Assembly: GCA_002928955.1 (NCBI GenBank)
Contig: PERT01000005.1
Location: forward strand, 22,364 to 86,363
Origin: Hyphomicrobium sp.
GTDB taxonomy: Bacteria; Pseudomonadota; Alphaproteobacteria; Rhizobiales; Hyphomicrobiaceae
Direction: 5' to 3'
Length of the DNA stretch: 64,000 nucleotides
Shown here: one piece after another, positions 11,371-18,636 of the stretch
Layout: each line of letters starts with the position of its first letter
How positions within the stretch are numbered: the stretch's first letter is position 1
The notes under the pieces: model-generated
The model's input: only the letters and a program-made list of their open reading frames with translations
Told to the model about the DNA's origin: nothing
The model's database searches: none
Made by a program: the position numbers and the translations under genes

Positions 11371-12093
11371 ATGTTCAACCCCGAAAGCCCACCTGCCCTC
11401 AGCGCATCGCGCTGGTTCAACACCGACGGTCCGAAGCGCGGCGTCGACACCAAAGGCAAGGTGGCGCTGGTTGCCGTGTTCCAGATGCACTGCCCGGCCT
11501 GCATCAAGCACGGCTTACCGCAGGCACAGCGCATCGCCGCGGGCTTCAACAACGATCAGGTGGCAGTCATCGGGCTGCATTCGGTGTTTGAGGATCACGA
11601 CCAGCAGACGCCCGAGAAACTCGAAACCTTTGTCACCGAGCGCGGTTTATCGTTCGCGATCGCCGTCGACGACCCGAGCGGCGTAGACAACTTGCCCAAG
11701 ACATTCGCATCCTACGAGCTGCAGGGCACGCCCACCGTGCTGTTGTTCGATCGCCAGGGCCGACTGCGCCGTCACTATCTCGGCGCCGTCGATGATGTGC
11801 GACTGTCGGCCGAGATCATGGCCCTGACCATGGAACCGGTGGACGCACCCCGCGAGGTCTCGCTCGCCCTCGAGCGCCGATTGGCCATTGCGCTGGTTGA
11901 TCCCGACGCCCGCCAGCACGCCCACGACGGCAGCTGCTGCGGCGGCCATGGCCATGATCATGGGCACGCTCACGCCCACCACCATCACGACAACGACGAC
12001 CACAGCCACGCGCAAAAACATGGCCACGATCACGACACGGCCGCCACCAAAGCCGGCGGCTGCGACGACGACGGCTGCGGCTGCAAGCACTAA
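11371..12093 (+). CDS. Thioredoxin-like redoxin with His-rich C-terminal tail
   Basis: Residues 1 to about 165 form a TlpA/redoxin-type thioredoxin domain with the active pair Cys41-Pro-Ala-Cys44 (MHCPACIKHG) and the cis-proline strand QGTPTVLLFDRQGRLRRHY. No signal peptide is visible, so it is probably cytoplasmic. From about residue 185 the protein changes to a tail of His, Asp and Cys (runs such as HAHAHHHHDNDDHSH and GGCDDDGCGCKH), a likely metal-binding segment of the kind seen in nickel, zinc or cobalt handling proteins. The 240-residue protein stands alone; a REP composite begins directly after the stop codon. The redox partner is unknown. Confidence 0.85.
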   Translation: MFNPESPPALSASRWFNTDGPKRGVDTKGKVALVAVFQMHCPACIKHGLPQAQRIAAGFNNDQVAVIGLHSVFEDHDQQTPEKLETFVTERGLSFAIAVDDPSGVDNLPKTFASYELQGTPTVLLFDRQGRLRRHYLGAVDDVRLSAEIMALTMEPVDAPREVSLALERRLAIALVDPDARQHAHDGSCCGGHGHDHGHAHAHHHHDNDDHSHAQKHGHDHDTAATKAGGCDDDGCGCKH

Positions 12094-12246
12094 CTCCCCC
12101 TCTCCCCTGGGGGAGAGGGTTGGGGTGAGGGGGCTGGCTCCGAACATCGCGCCAGCCGAAGACCCCGTCACCCGGCGCGGTACATAGATTGTCGAAGACA
12201 TTCTGATTTCGATGGCCGCGCCGACCTCTCCCCAAGGGGAGAGGCG
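12094..12246. repeat. REP composite element, copy 1
   Basis: A roughly 150-base element made of three inverted repeats. A CTCTCCCCTGGGGGAGAG hairpin with a GGGTTGGGGTGAGGGGG tail is followed by an inner CGGCGCGG / GGCCGCGCC pair about 35 bases apart, and then by CTCTCCCCAAGGGGAGAG. It starts immediately after the redoxin stop. A second copy in opposite orientation lies at 61678-61825 with the same order and spacing. The remaining bases to 12460 hold no supported gene. Confidence 0.7.
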
Positions 12247-12460
12247 AACATCGGCACTATCTGCTGCGCCGGCTTGAAACGGACAGCCGTGGACTTGATC
12301 CGGCCATCCAGAATTCCAGTCCGCGATTCGCGTCGCGGTCTATCCACAGCCCGCCTTGGTCCCGCCTGCCGAATCAGCCGATTGTCGCACCTGCAAGCTA
12401 TTGTTGCGGGGCGCTTCGGATGCCCAATACCATCCGCGCCGAAACCAGGGAGTGTGCGAC

Positions 12461-13531
12461 ATGGCCGAGCGCGTTCAGGGCCGCGGGCGCGACAGGAGCG
12501 AGCCTGCCGATGGGGCCGCGTTGAAGTCCTCGTCCAGCCCATCCAACGCCAAGAGCACCGCCGTCTCCCCCGTCGATGCCGAGCATCGCTCCGCAAAGAC
12601 GCGGGGAGGGGCTAGGGGCGGAGGGAAAACGAGCGGCGCGGGGATCAAGGCGAGTAAGACCCTCAAGCCCGCTGCCCGCGCCCAACCCGTCTTCGACAAG
12701 AAAACCATCGCCCTGGTCTACGATTTCGACGGCACGCTGTCGCCGCGCCCGATGCAGGAATACTCGTTCCTGCCGCAGCTCGGAATCGACCCCAAGGAAT
12801 TTTGGGCCGAGTGCGGGCGTGTAGCCAAGGCGCAAGCTGCCGATCCGCTGATCACCTACATGCACCTCATGTACAAGAAGGCCAAGGAAAAGGGTCTCAA
12901 GATCGACCGCGCCGATCTGGTGGCGCAGGGCGCGTCCGTGGAGCTTTACTCCGGCGTGCTGGAGTGGTTCGACGAGATGGCCGCCTACATCGACCTCCGC
13001 GCCGAGAGCCACGGCGTCGCCTTGCGCCACTATCTGGTCTCGTCCGGCCTCACCGAGATCGTGGAAGGCACGCCGATCTACCGCCACTTCCACAACGTGT
13101 TCGCGTCGGAATACTGGTTCGAGCCCTACGAGACCCCGTTCCCCAAGCGCGTCATCACCGACACCGGCAAGACGCAGTACCTGTTCCGCATCAACAAGGG
13201 CATCGAGGACCTGGGCGAAAGCATCAACGCGCACATGCCCGAAGCCGCCCGCCCCATTCCGTTCTCGAACATGATCTACTTCGGCGACGGTGATACCGAT
13301 GTGCCATCCATGGCGCTCATGAAAAAGTCCGGCGGTCACGCCATCGCCGTGCACGCGCCGGACGAACCCGCCACCAAGTGCGTCGATCTCTTCGCCGCCG
13401 GTCGCGTCGACTTCTTCGCCCCCGCCGACTACCGCCGCGGCTCGGCGCTCTTCAAGCGCACCTGCCTCCTCCTCGACCGCATGCTGGCCGACATCGCCGT
13501 GCGCGAGGAGATGTGGAGGCTGGGCGAGTGA
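12461..13531 (+). CDS. HAD-superfamily phosphatase
   Basis: The HAD motif I YDFDGTLSP places the nucleophile at Asp88 and the acid/base at Asp90; motif IV is YFGDGDTDVPSM, and a lysine in the TDTGKTQ region fits motif III. The protein resembles phosphoserine-phosphatase-type HADs with a helical cap. The start chosen is the ATG at 12461, with AGGGAG eight bases upstream (356 residues). The first 75 or so residues are low-complexity Ser/Ala/Gly/Lys sequence unlike a HAD domain, and part of it is encoded by REP-like DNA (12565-12625). Substrate unknown. Confidence 0.85.
   Translation: MAERVQGRGRDRSEPADGAALKSSSSPSNAKSTAVSPVDAEHRSAKTRGGARGGGKTSGAGIKASKTLKPAARAQPVFDKKTIALVYDFDGTLSPRPMQEYSFLPQLGIDPKEFWAECGRVAKAQAADPLITYMHLMYKKAKEKGLKIDRADLVAQGASVELYSGVLEWFDEMAAYIDLRAESHGVALRHYLVSSGLTEIVEGTPIYRHFHNVFASEYWFEPYETPFPKRVITDTGKTQYLFRINKGIEDLGESINAHMPEAARPIPFSNMIYFGDGDTDVPSMALMKKSGGHAIAVHAPDEPATKCVDLFAAGRVDFFAPADYRRGSALFKRTCLLLDRMLADIAVREEMWRLGE
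12565..12625. repeat. REP-like sequence in the HAD gene 5' region
   Basis: The sequence CTCCCCC (12565-12571) is followed by GCGGGGAGGGGCTAGGGGCGG (around 12601-12621), separated by about 30 bases. The G-rich half has the same tail style as the REP palindromes elsewhere in the window. It is read as part of the low-complexity N-terminus of the HAD protein. Confidence 0.4.
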
Positions 13532-13933
13532 TGCAAAATCATCGTACCGGCATTGATTGCCGGGATCCATGTAAACATTAGCGCACCGTGAGCGGCCCGA
13601 TGGATCCCGGTGACAGGCACCCGGATGACCCGCCGTTGGTTGGGTTAGCGCGCTCACTGAACGTACCGCTTGCTCCGCCAGCAGACGTCTGCACCATAAC
13701 CCATGCACTGCTGCCGCCGAGAGTTGACCGGATCCCCGCCTGCGCGGGGAGGACGTCTAAGGGCAAGGTCATTCGCCATCCTGGCGGGGAGGACGTTTGG
13801 CGGCATTCCTCGCGCCGCCCCGTCCACGTCACGCGCCCGCTGTTCCCTGCTGGCGCGCTTTGGTGCTGCACTATCGGCGCACGTTAAGACGCGCCTTGCG
13901 TCCGGCTCCCTGCAGGAGGTTCGCAAGGCGCGA
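13532..13933. repeat. Intergenic palindromic repeats between HAD gene and M3 peptidase gene
   Basis: This 400-base stretch between two convergent genes has no supported gene. It holds an 11-base inverted repeat, CCGGGATCCAT (13560-13570) / ATGGATCCCGG (13600-13610), which could act as a bidirectional transcription terminator. It also holds TCCCCGC/GCGGGGA (13733-13750), with the adjoining GCGGGGAGGACGT motif repeated at 13782-13796 as GGCGGGGAGGACGT. These are typical scattered intergenic repeats of GC-rich alphaproteobacteria. Confidence 0.5.
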
Positions 13934-16039
13934 CTAAGGACCAAACCCCCGCTTTTTCATCAGGCTCGCGACGTCCGGGCCGCGCCCGCGGAAGGCCACA
14001 TAGGCGTCGATCGGATCGCGCCTGTTGCCGGCCGCATAGATGTTGTCGCGCAGCCGCTTCGCCGTCTTGCGGTCGAAGATGTCGCCCGCCTCCTCGAAGG
14101 CCGCGAACGCGTCGGCGTCCATCACCTCCGACCACAAATAGCTGTAGTAGCCGGCCGCATACCCCGACATGATGTGCATGAAGTGCGGCAGCCGGTGCCG
14201 CATGATGATCTCGGCCGGCATCCCGATCTTGGCCAACGCCGCCCGCTCGAACGCCGTGATGTCAAGCCCCGCGGCATCCTCGATCGCGTAGAGCTGCATG
14301 TCGACCAGCGCCGATGCCGTATACTCTACCGTCGCGAACCCCATGTTGAAATTGCGCGCCGCTTTGAGCCGCTTGAGCAGGGTGTCCGGGATCGGCTTGC
14401 CGGTGCGGGCGTGCAGCGCGAACCGTTTCAGAACCTCCGGCTGTGACAGCCAGTGCTCGTAAAGCTGCGACGGCAGCTCGACGAAATCGCGACTGACGGC
14501 GGTGCCAGAGATCGACGGATAGGTGACGTCCGACAACAGCCCGTGCAGCCCGTGCCCGAACTCGTGGAACAGCGTGCGCGCATCGTCGAACGACAACAGC
14601 GTCGGCTCGCCGTCGGCACCACGGGCGAAGTTCAACACGTTGACGATGATCGGCCGCTGCCCGCCGACCTTTCCAGCCGCGAGCTTGTGCTGGTCGCGGA
14701 ACGAGCTCATCCAAGCCCCCGACCGCTTCGAGCCCCGGGTGAAATAGTCGCCGAGAAACACGCCGACGTGTGCGCCCTGCCGGTCGACCACCTCCCAGCC
14801 ACGCACATCCGGATGATAGAGCTCGACCCCGTCGAGCGGCTTGAATTTGAGCCCGAACAGCCGCGTCGCACAATCGAATGCGGCCTCGATCATATTGTTC
14901 AGTTCGAAGTATGGCCGCAGCTCGGCCTCATCGAGATCGAACCGCGCGCGGCGGACCTTCTCGGCATAATGCCGCCAGTCCCAGGCCGCGATCTTGAAGT
15001 TCCCGCCCTCGGCGCGTGCCACGGCTTCGAGGTCGGCGGCCTCTTCCAATGCCCGCGCCTTCGCCTTTGGCCACACCCGGCCGAGCAGTTCCTCCACCGC
15101 CGCCGGAGATTTGGCCATGGTGTCGGACAACGAATAGTCAGCAAACGTTTCATAACCCATCAGGCGCGCGAACTCAGTGCGCAGCGCAACGATTTCAGCC
15201 ACGATCGCACGGTTGTCGCTCGGGCCAGCATTCTCGCCCCGCGCCGCCCACGCCTTGAACGCCTGTTCCCTGAGATCGCGGCGCGACGAAAATGTCAGGA
15301 ACCCTTCGACGCTCGAACGTGCCAGCGTGATCACATGCTTGCCGGGAAGTCCGGTGTCGACGGCAGCGCGCGCGGCCGCATCCCTGAGCGACTGCGGCAA
15401 ACCGGCGAGGTCGCGCTCGCCGTCCAGAACCAGCCGCCACGATTGCTCGTCGGCCAGCACATTCTGCATGAACTGGGTGACGAGTGTCGCCAGCTGCTGG
15501 TTGATCTCGGCTGCGCGCTTCTGCGCCGGCTTGGCGAGTTTGGCGCCCGCACGCACGAACCGCAGATGCGTCCGCTCGAGCACGCGTCGGGCTTCGGCGT
15601 CGAGACCAGGTTCGCCGCGCCCTTGATAGAGGTCGTCTACCCGCCGGAACAGCTCAGCATTCATCAACAGCTTCGTCTCGTGGGCGGCGAACTTCGGCGC
15701 CATCTCGCGTGAGATCGCCTGCAACTCGGGCGTGGTGTCGGCGGCATCGAGATTAAAGAACACGGACGCCGCACGATCGAGCAACCGGCCCGATTTCTCC
15801 AGGGCCAAGATGGTGTTGGCGAATGTCGGCTTCCGGGGATCGGACGCGATCGCCGCGATCTCAGCACGATGAGCGGCCATGGCGGCCTTGAAGGCGGGCT
15901 TGTAGTGCTGCGCCTTGATCCGCTTGAACGGCGCCAGCCCATGCGTGCCGCGCCAAGGGCCGATGAGCGGGTTCGCTTCCGGCCGGTCGGCACGCTTGCC
16001 GATTGAACTTGTCCGCCCCGTCGCGCTGCGCGTTACCAT
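13934..16039 (-). CDS. M3-family oligopeptidase (peptidyl-dipeptidase Dcp/OpdA type)
   Basis: A 701-residue zinc metallopeptidase of family M3. The catalytic HExxH is HEFGH at residues 492-496, with a downstream glutamate in the SRDFVELPSQLYEHW segment, the usual third zinc-ligand region. The C-terminal SGYAAGYYSYLWSEVMDADAF block is the M3 substrate-binding signature. No signal peptide is visible, so it probably acts in the cytoplasm on short peptides. Dcp and oligopeptidase A are not distinguished by what I can see. The start at 16039 fits the family N-terminus; it is a single-gene unit. Confidence 0.92.
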   Translation of the reverse strand: MVTRSATGRTSSIGKRADRPEANPLIGPWRGTHGLAPFKRIKAQHYKPAFKAAMAAHRAEIAAIASDPRKPTFANTILALEKSGRLLDRAASVFFNLDAADTTPELQAISREMAPKFAAHETKLLMNAELFRRVDDLYQGRGEPGLDAEARRVLERTHLRFVRAGAKLAKPAQKRAAEINQQLATLVTQFMQNVLADEQSWRLVLDGERDLAGLPQSLRDAAARAAVDTGLPGKHVITLARSSVEGFLTFSSRRDLREQAFKAWAARGENAGPSDNRAIVAEIVALRTEFARLMGYETFADYSLSDTMAKSPAAVEELLGRVWPKAKARALEEAADLEAVARAEGGNFKIAAWDWRHYAEKVRRARFDLDEAELRPYFELNNMIEAAFDCATRLFGLKFKPLDGVELYHPDVRGWEVVDRQGAHVGVFLGDYFTRGSKRSGAWMSSFRDQHKLAAGKVGGQRPIIVNVLNFARGADGEPTLLSFDDARTLFHEFGHGLHGLLSDVTYPSISGTAVSRDFVELPSQLYEHWLSQPEVLKRFALHARTGKPIPDTLLKRLKAARNFNMGFATVEYTASALVDMQLYAIEDAAGLDITAFERAALAKIGMPAEIIMRHRLPHFMHIMSGYAAGYYSYLWSEVMDADAFAAFEEAGDIFDRKTAKRLRDNIYAAGNRRDPIDAYVAFRGRGPDVASLMKKRGFGP

Positions 16040-16130
16040 GTCTTGCCCTTCGAATGCTGGTTGGCGAACCGTGCCGGCCGGTTCGTGCCTCTACACTGCA
16101 TATCGAGATGATGGCCGGGCGATCAAGGAC

Positions 16131-16262
16131 CTAGTGTCGCGGCCGATCGACAGAGGCAAAAGCTACACTAGAATCATATAGTTGCTAGTGTTTCCTACGG
16201 CGCCGACATTTGATCTGGAGCGCGGTGCAATGGGGATCAAATGTCGGCGCCGGAACACCAGC
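16131..16262. repeat. CTAG-bounded palindromic element, copy A
   Basis: Two adjoining palindromes. The first runs from CTAGTGT (16131) to ACACTAG (ending 16171) and looks truncated. The second begins CTAGTG at 16185 and contains 17-base perfect arms GGCGCCGACATTTGATC (16199-16215) and GATCAAATGTCGGCGCC (16235-16251). The linker and both units are recognisably the same, in reverse orientation, as at 36770-36931. Confidence 0.7.
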
Positions 16263-16299
16263 GCGCGACCGGCTCCAGACCGCGCGGCAACCGCCTGCC

Positions 16300-16465
16300 A
16301 CAACGATAAAGAGCCGGTTGGGGGGAACCGGCTCTTCATCAGCAAGGCAGGAGAGGCTAGGATCAGGTTGCCAAGAGGCCCGGTCCTATTCGTCGACCCC
16401 GGGGGGCTGGGGGGCTGAGAGTCCAAGGCCAAAGTCCAGGACCGGGCTTGAGAGGCAACGATCAC
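16300..16465 (-). ncRNA. Candidate structured small RNA
   Basis: Within a 600-base gap (16040-16640) without a gene, two strong secondary structures lie 30 bases apart. One is a long stem, GTTGCC plus CCCGGTCCT (16367-16387) pairing with AGGACCGGG plus GGCAAC (16438-16459), around a G/C-rich loop. The other is an 11-base perfect stem AAGAGCCGGTT (16309-16319) / AACCGGCTCTT (16326-16336) with a six-base loop. Read on the minus strand, the second hairpin has a CCCCCC loop and ends CUCUUUAU, like the terminator of a trans-acting sRNA, and it is preceded by a pyrimidine-rich CCTCTCCTGCC stretch. No promoter is obvious, so strand and limits are inference. Confidence 0.35.
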
Positions 16466-16620
16466 ACTATCGCTGGCGTTTGGGGCGCCGCGTAGGCCGG
16501 GCCGCGGTGCGAATATGACGCTTTGGAGGAATTCTAGCGTCGGCCCCTCGGCGGGCAGTCCCCGTAGAAATCTTTCATCCGTCCTCAAATCCGGCTCTTG
16601 AATTGGCGCGCGACTGCGGC

Positions 16621-16635
16621 GATCATGACATGATC
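16621..16635. promoter_or_regulatory. 15-bp palindrome upstream of the DUF2794 gene
   Basis: GATCATG-A-CATGATC is a perfect palindrome ending five bases before the DUF2794 ATG at 16641, where a ribosome binding site would normally sit. No Shine-Dalgarno sequence is visible there, so the palindrome may be an operator or a structure that controls translation. Confidence 0.4.
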
Positions 16636-16640
16636 GTGAC

Positions 16641-17039
16641 ATGGAGGCGCGCTTGAGCGACATCGAGCCGATACGTCCCCGCCCGCACCGAGCGGGCACC
16701 CCCACGAACCTCGTCGCGTTCACCCGGCCGGAACAGGTTCGAAAGCCTGTCACCACTTTCGACCGGCAGGAGCTGTCCGCAATCCTCGCTGTCTACGGGC
16801 GCAAGGTGGCTGCTGGCGACTGGCGGGACTATGCCATTGATCTTGGAGCGGAAACCGCCGTGTTCTCGGTCTTCCGCCGGGCCAGCGAGTGTCCAATCTA
16901 CCGCATCCAGAAGTCGCCCCGTGACGCCCGCAAGCAGGGTACTTACAGCGTGGTGGCGGCGTCCGGAATGATCCTGAAGCGCGGCCGCGATCTCGCCCGG
17001 GTCCTCGGCTTTTTTGAGCCTGCCCGGCTCATCGACTGA
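16641..17039 (+). CDS. DUF2794 domain protein
   Basis: A 132-residue protein of the DUF2794 family, restricted to alphaproteobacteria. The conserved core runs from about residue 38 (TTFDRQELSAILAVYGRKVAAGDWRDYA) through FSVFRRASECPIYRIQKSPR to the end. It is soluble, without signal or membrane segments, and its function is unknown. The ATG follows a 15-base palindrome rather than a ribosome site. It is convergent with the GNAT gene, whose stop lies 24 bases downstream. Confidence 0.88.
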   Translation: MEARLSDIEPIRPRPHRAGTPTNLVAFTRPEQVRKPVTTFDRQELSAILAVYGRKVAAGDWRDYAIDLGAETAVFSVFRRASECPIYRIQKSPRDARKQGTYSVVAASGMILKRGRDLARVLGFFEPARLID

Positions 17040-17063
17040 TCGCGCGGCGCCGCGCCCTCGGCT

Positions 17064-17600
17064 TCAGGAGCCGGTCGGCGGTTGGGTGTCGCCTGCACCC
17101 AGCGGACGCTGCATTTGCACGCTGTCGAGCCATCGACCGTGCTTGAAGCCGACGGCCGGCAATGCCCCCACCACTTTGAACCCCAAGGCCCGGTGCAGCG
17201 CGATCGACGGCGCCTGACGCTCGCTGTCGCCGATCACGGCGATCATCTGGCGGAAGCCCAGGTCAGTGCAGCGATCGACCAGCGCACTGAGCAGCGCCTT
17301 TCCGATTCCTCGCCCTTGGACGCCCTCGGCCACATAGATCGAGTCCTCCACCGTGAACCGGTAGGCCGGCCGCGCCCGGAACGCCTGGGCGTAAGCATAG
17401 CCGGCGAGGCGTCCGTCGGTCTCCGCAGCGAGATAGGGAAAGCCTGAAGCGGTTATGGTCTCGAACCGCCGCCGCATCTCAGCCTGGTCGGGCGGCGCAA
17501 GTTCGAACGTCGCCGTCCCCTCGATGACCTGCGGCTGGTAAATCGTCGCGATTGCTGGGATGTCGATGAGGGTGGCCAAGCGAATGGTCGGCGGGCTCAT
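17064..17600 (-). CDS. GNAT acetyltransferase, phosphinothricin/methionine-sulfoximine type
   Basis: A 178-residue GNAT enzyme transferring acetyl from acetyl-CoA to an amine. It starts with IRLATLIDIPAIATIYQPQV and has the FRARPAYRFTVEDSIYV block and the acetyl-CoA loop VQGRGIGKALLSAL (Q/RxxGxG/A), then GFKHGRWLDSVQMQRPLG, which is characteristic of the phosphinothricin/L-methionine sulfoximine N-acetyltransferase group (Pat/MddA). Natural substrates are likely toxic amino-acid analogues, but that is inferred from family only. Confidence 0.87.
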   Translation of the reverse strand: MSPPTIRLATLIDIPAIATIYQPQVIEGTATFELAPPDQAEMRRRFETITASGFPYLAAETDGRLAGYAYAQAFRARPAYRFTVEDSIYVAEGVQGRGIGKALLSALVDRCTDLGFRQMIAVIGDSERQAPSIALHRALGFKVVGALPAVGFKHGRWLDSVQMQRPLGAGDTQPPTGS

Positions 17601-17669
17601 GCGAAGTCCCTCGAAGTCCCAAAGGTCCGCAAATCCGGGCCGTTTCTCGAACGATCCGCAATAGCCGAA

Positions 17670-17691
17670 GGGCCCCGCTTGCGCGGAGCCC
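17670..17691 (-). terminator. Terminator-like hairpin after the Bax1 gene
   Basis: On the minus strand GGGCTCCGC (17691-17683), the tetraloop GCAA and GCGGGGCCC (17678-17670) form a nine-pair stem with one G-U wobble. It lies 32 bases beyond the stop of the Bax1-like gene. No U tract follows, so termination may be partial. Confidence 0.5.
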
Positions 17692-17722
17692 TCCAGATTT
17701 ATTCATGTGCATCGGCCAGCGC

Positions 17723-18481
17723 TTATTCTCGGTCGCCGAACAGCTGCAGCATCGAGGTAAACATGTTGATGAAGTCGAGGTAAAGGTTCAGCGCACCCAT
17801 GATCGCACCCTTGGCCAACATCGTCGCGTCACCAGCGATCTCGTAATAGTTGTCCTTGATCTGCTGCGTGTCATAGGCCGTGAGGCCCGCAAAAATCAGT
17901 ACGCCCAGCGCCGAGATCGCGAACTGAAGAGCGGTTGACTGCAGGAAGATATTGACGATCGCCGCGATGATCAGTCCGATGACGCCCATCACCAGGAACG
18001 TACCCCATCCGGAAAGGTCCTTCTTGGTCGTGTAGCCATAGAGGCTCAAAGCCGCGAAGGCTGCCGCGGTGATGAAGAACACCCGCGTGATCGACTGGCC
18101 CGTGAAAACCAGGAAGATCGTCGAGAGCGACAGACCCATGACCGCCGCGAACAGCCAGAACGAGATCTGAGCCGCCGGAACGCTCATCTTGTAGATGCGG
18201 AACGAGAGGAAGAAAACGAACGCGAGGGGGGCCAGCATGATGACCCACTTCAGGGGGGTGTTATAGATCAAGTTGCCGAACGGGGTGAGGGCGACCTTGC
18301 CACCGACGCGTTCCACCAACGCGGCGGAGCTAACGAGATAGGCGACGATGCCTGTCAGCGCTACACCGGCCGCCATATAATTGTAGACGCCGAGCATGTA
18401 TGACCGCAGGCCAGCATCGACCGCCGAGCCCGTGCGCATCGCCGAACCTGCGACTGCGTACCTATTGTCGAACTGAGCCAT
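17723..18481 (-). CDS. Bax inhibitor-1/YccA-family membrane protein
   Basis: A 252-residue protein with seven membrane segments, typical of the bacterial BI-1/YccA/YbhL family. It has the N-terminal MAQFDNRYAV start, YMLGVYNYMAAGVALTGIVAYLV, and the final signature AYDTQQIKDNYYE ... ALNLYLDFINMF. Relatives are calcium-leak channels or modulators of FtsH proteolysis. I use the ATG at 18481, preceded by AAGGGA; the frame extends to 18553 without support. A terminator-like hairpin follows. Confidence 0.93.
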   Translation of the reverse strand: MAQFDNRYAVAGSAMRTGSAVDAGLRSYMLGVYNYMAAGVALTGIVAYLVSSAALVERVGGKVALTPFGNLIYNTPLKWVIMLAPLAFVFFLSFRIYKMSVPAAQISFWLFAAVMGLSLSTIFLVFTGQSITRVFFITAAAFAALSLYGYTTKKDLSGWGTFLVMGVIGLIIAAIVNIFLQSTALQFAISALGVLIFAGLTAYDTQQIKDNYYEIAGDATMLAKGAIMGALNLYLDFINMFTSMLQLFGDRE

Positions 18482-18636
18482 GTTCAATTTCCCTTGTACC
18501 GTGTTGCGAACCAACACTGAGCTGCTGGAATATGCCTCCTGCCCATCTCGCATTCAAGGTCGACGCCAACAAAATTATATGACCCCGGGGCTCAGGTATT
18601 TTTCTTCTATATGTATCAGAAGTTTAATTCCTTTGG

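Noticed and set aside
12398..13708. A 436-residue minus-strand frame over the HAD phosphatase.
   Set aside because: The plus strand encodes complete HAD motifs; the minus frame is a codon-bias artefact.
13532..13933. Clustered G/C-rich repeats considered as a CRISPR array.
   Set aside because: There are no regularly spaced identical repeats with unique spacers, only scattered palindromic intergenic repeats.
14453..15712. A 419-residue plus-strand frame over the M3 peptidase.
   Set aside because: The minus strand carries the full M3 peptidase with HEFGH, so the plus frame is a shadow.
16340..16465. The long stem was considered as 6S RNA or SRP RNA.
   Set aside because: It is too short for 6S RNA, has no central bubble of the right layout, and lacks the conserved SRP GGAAG/AGCA loops.
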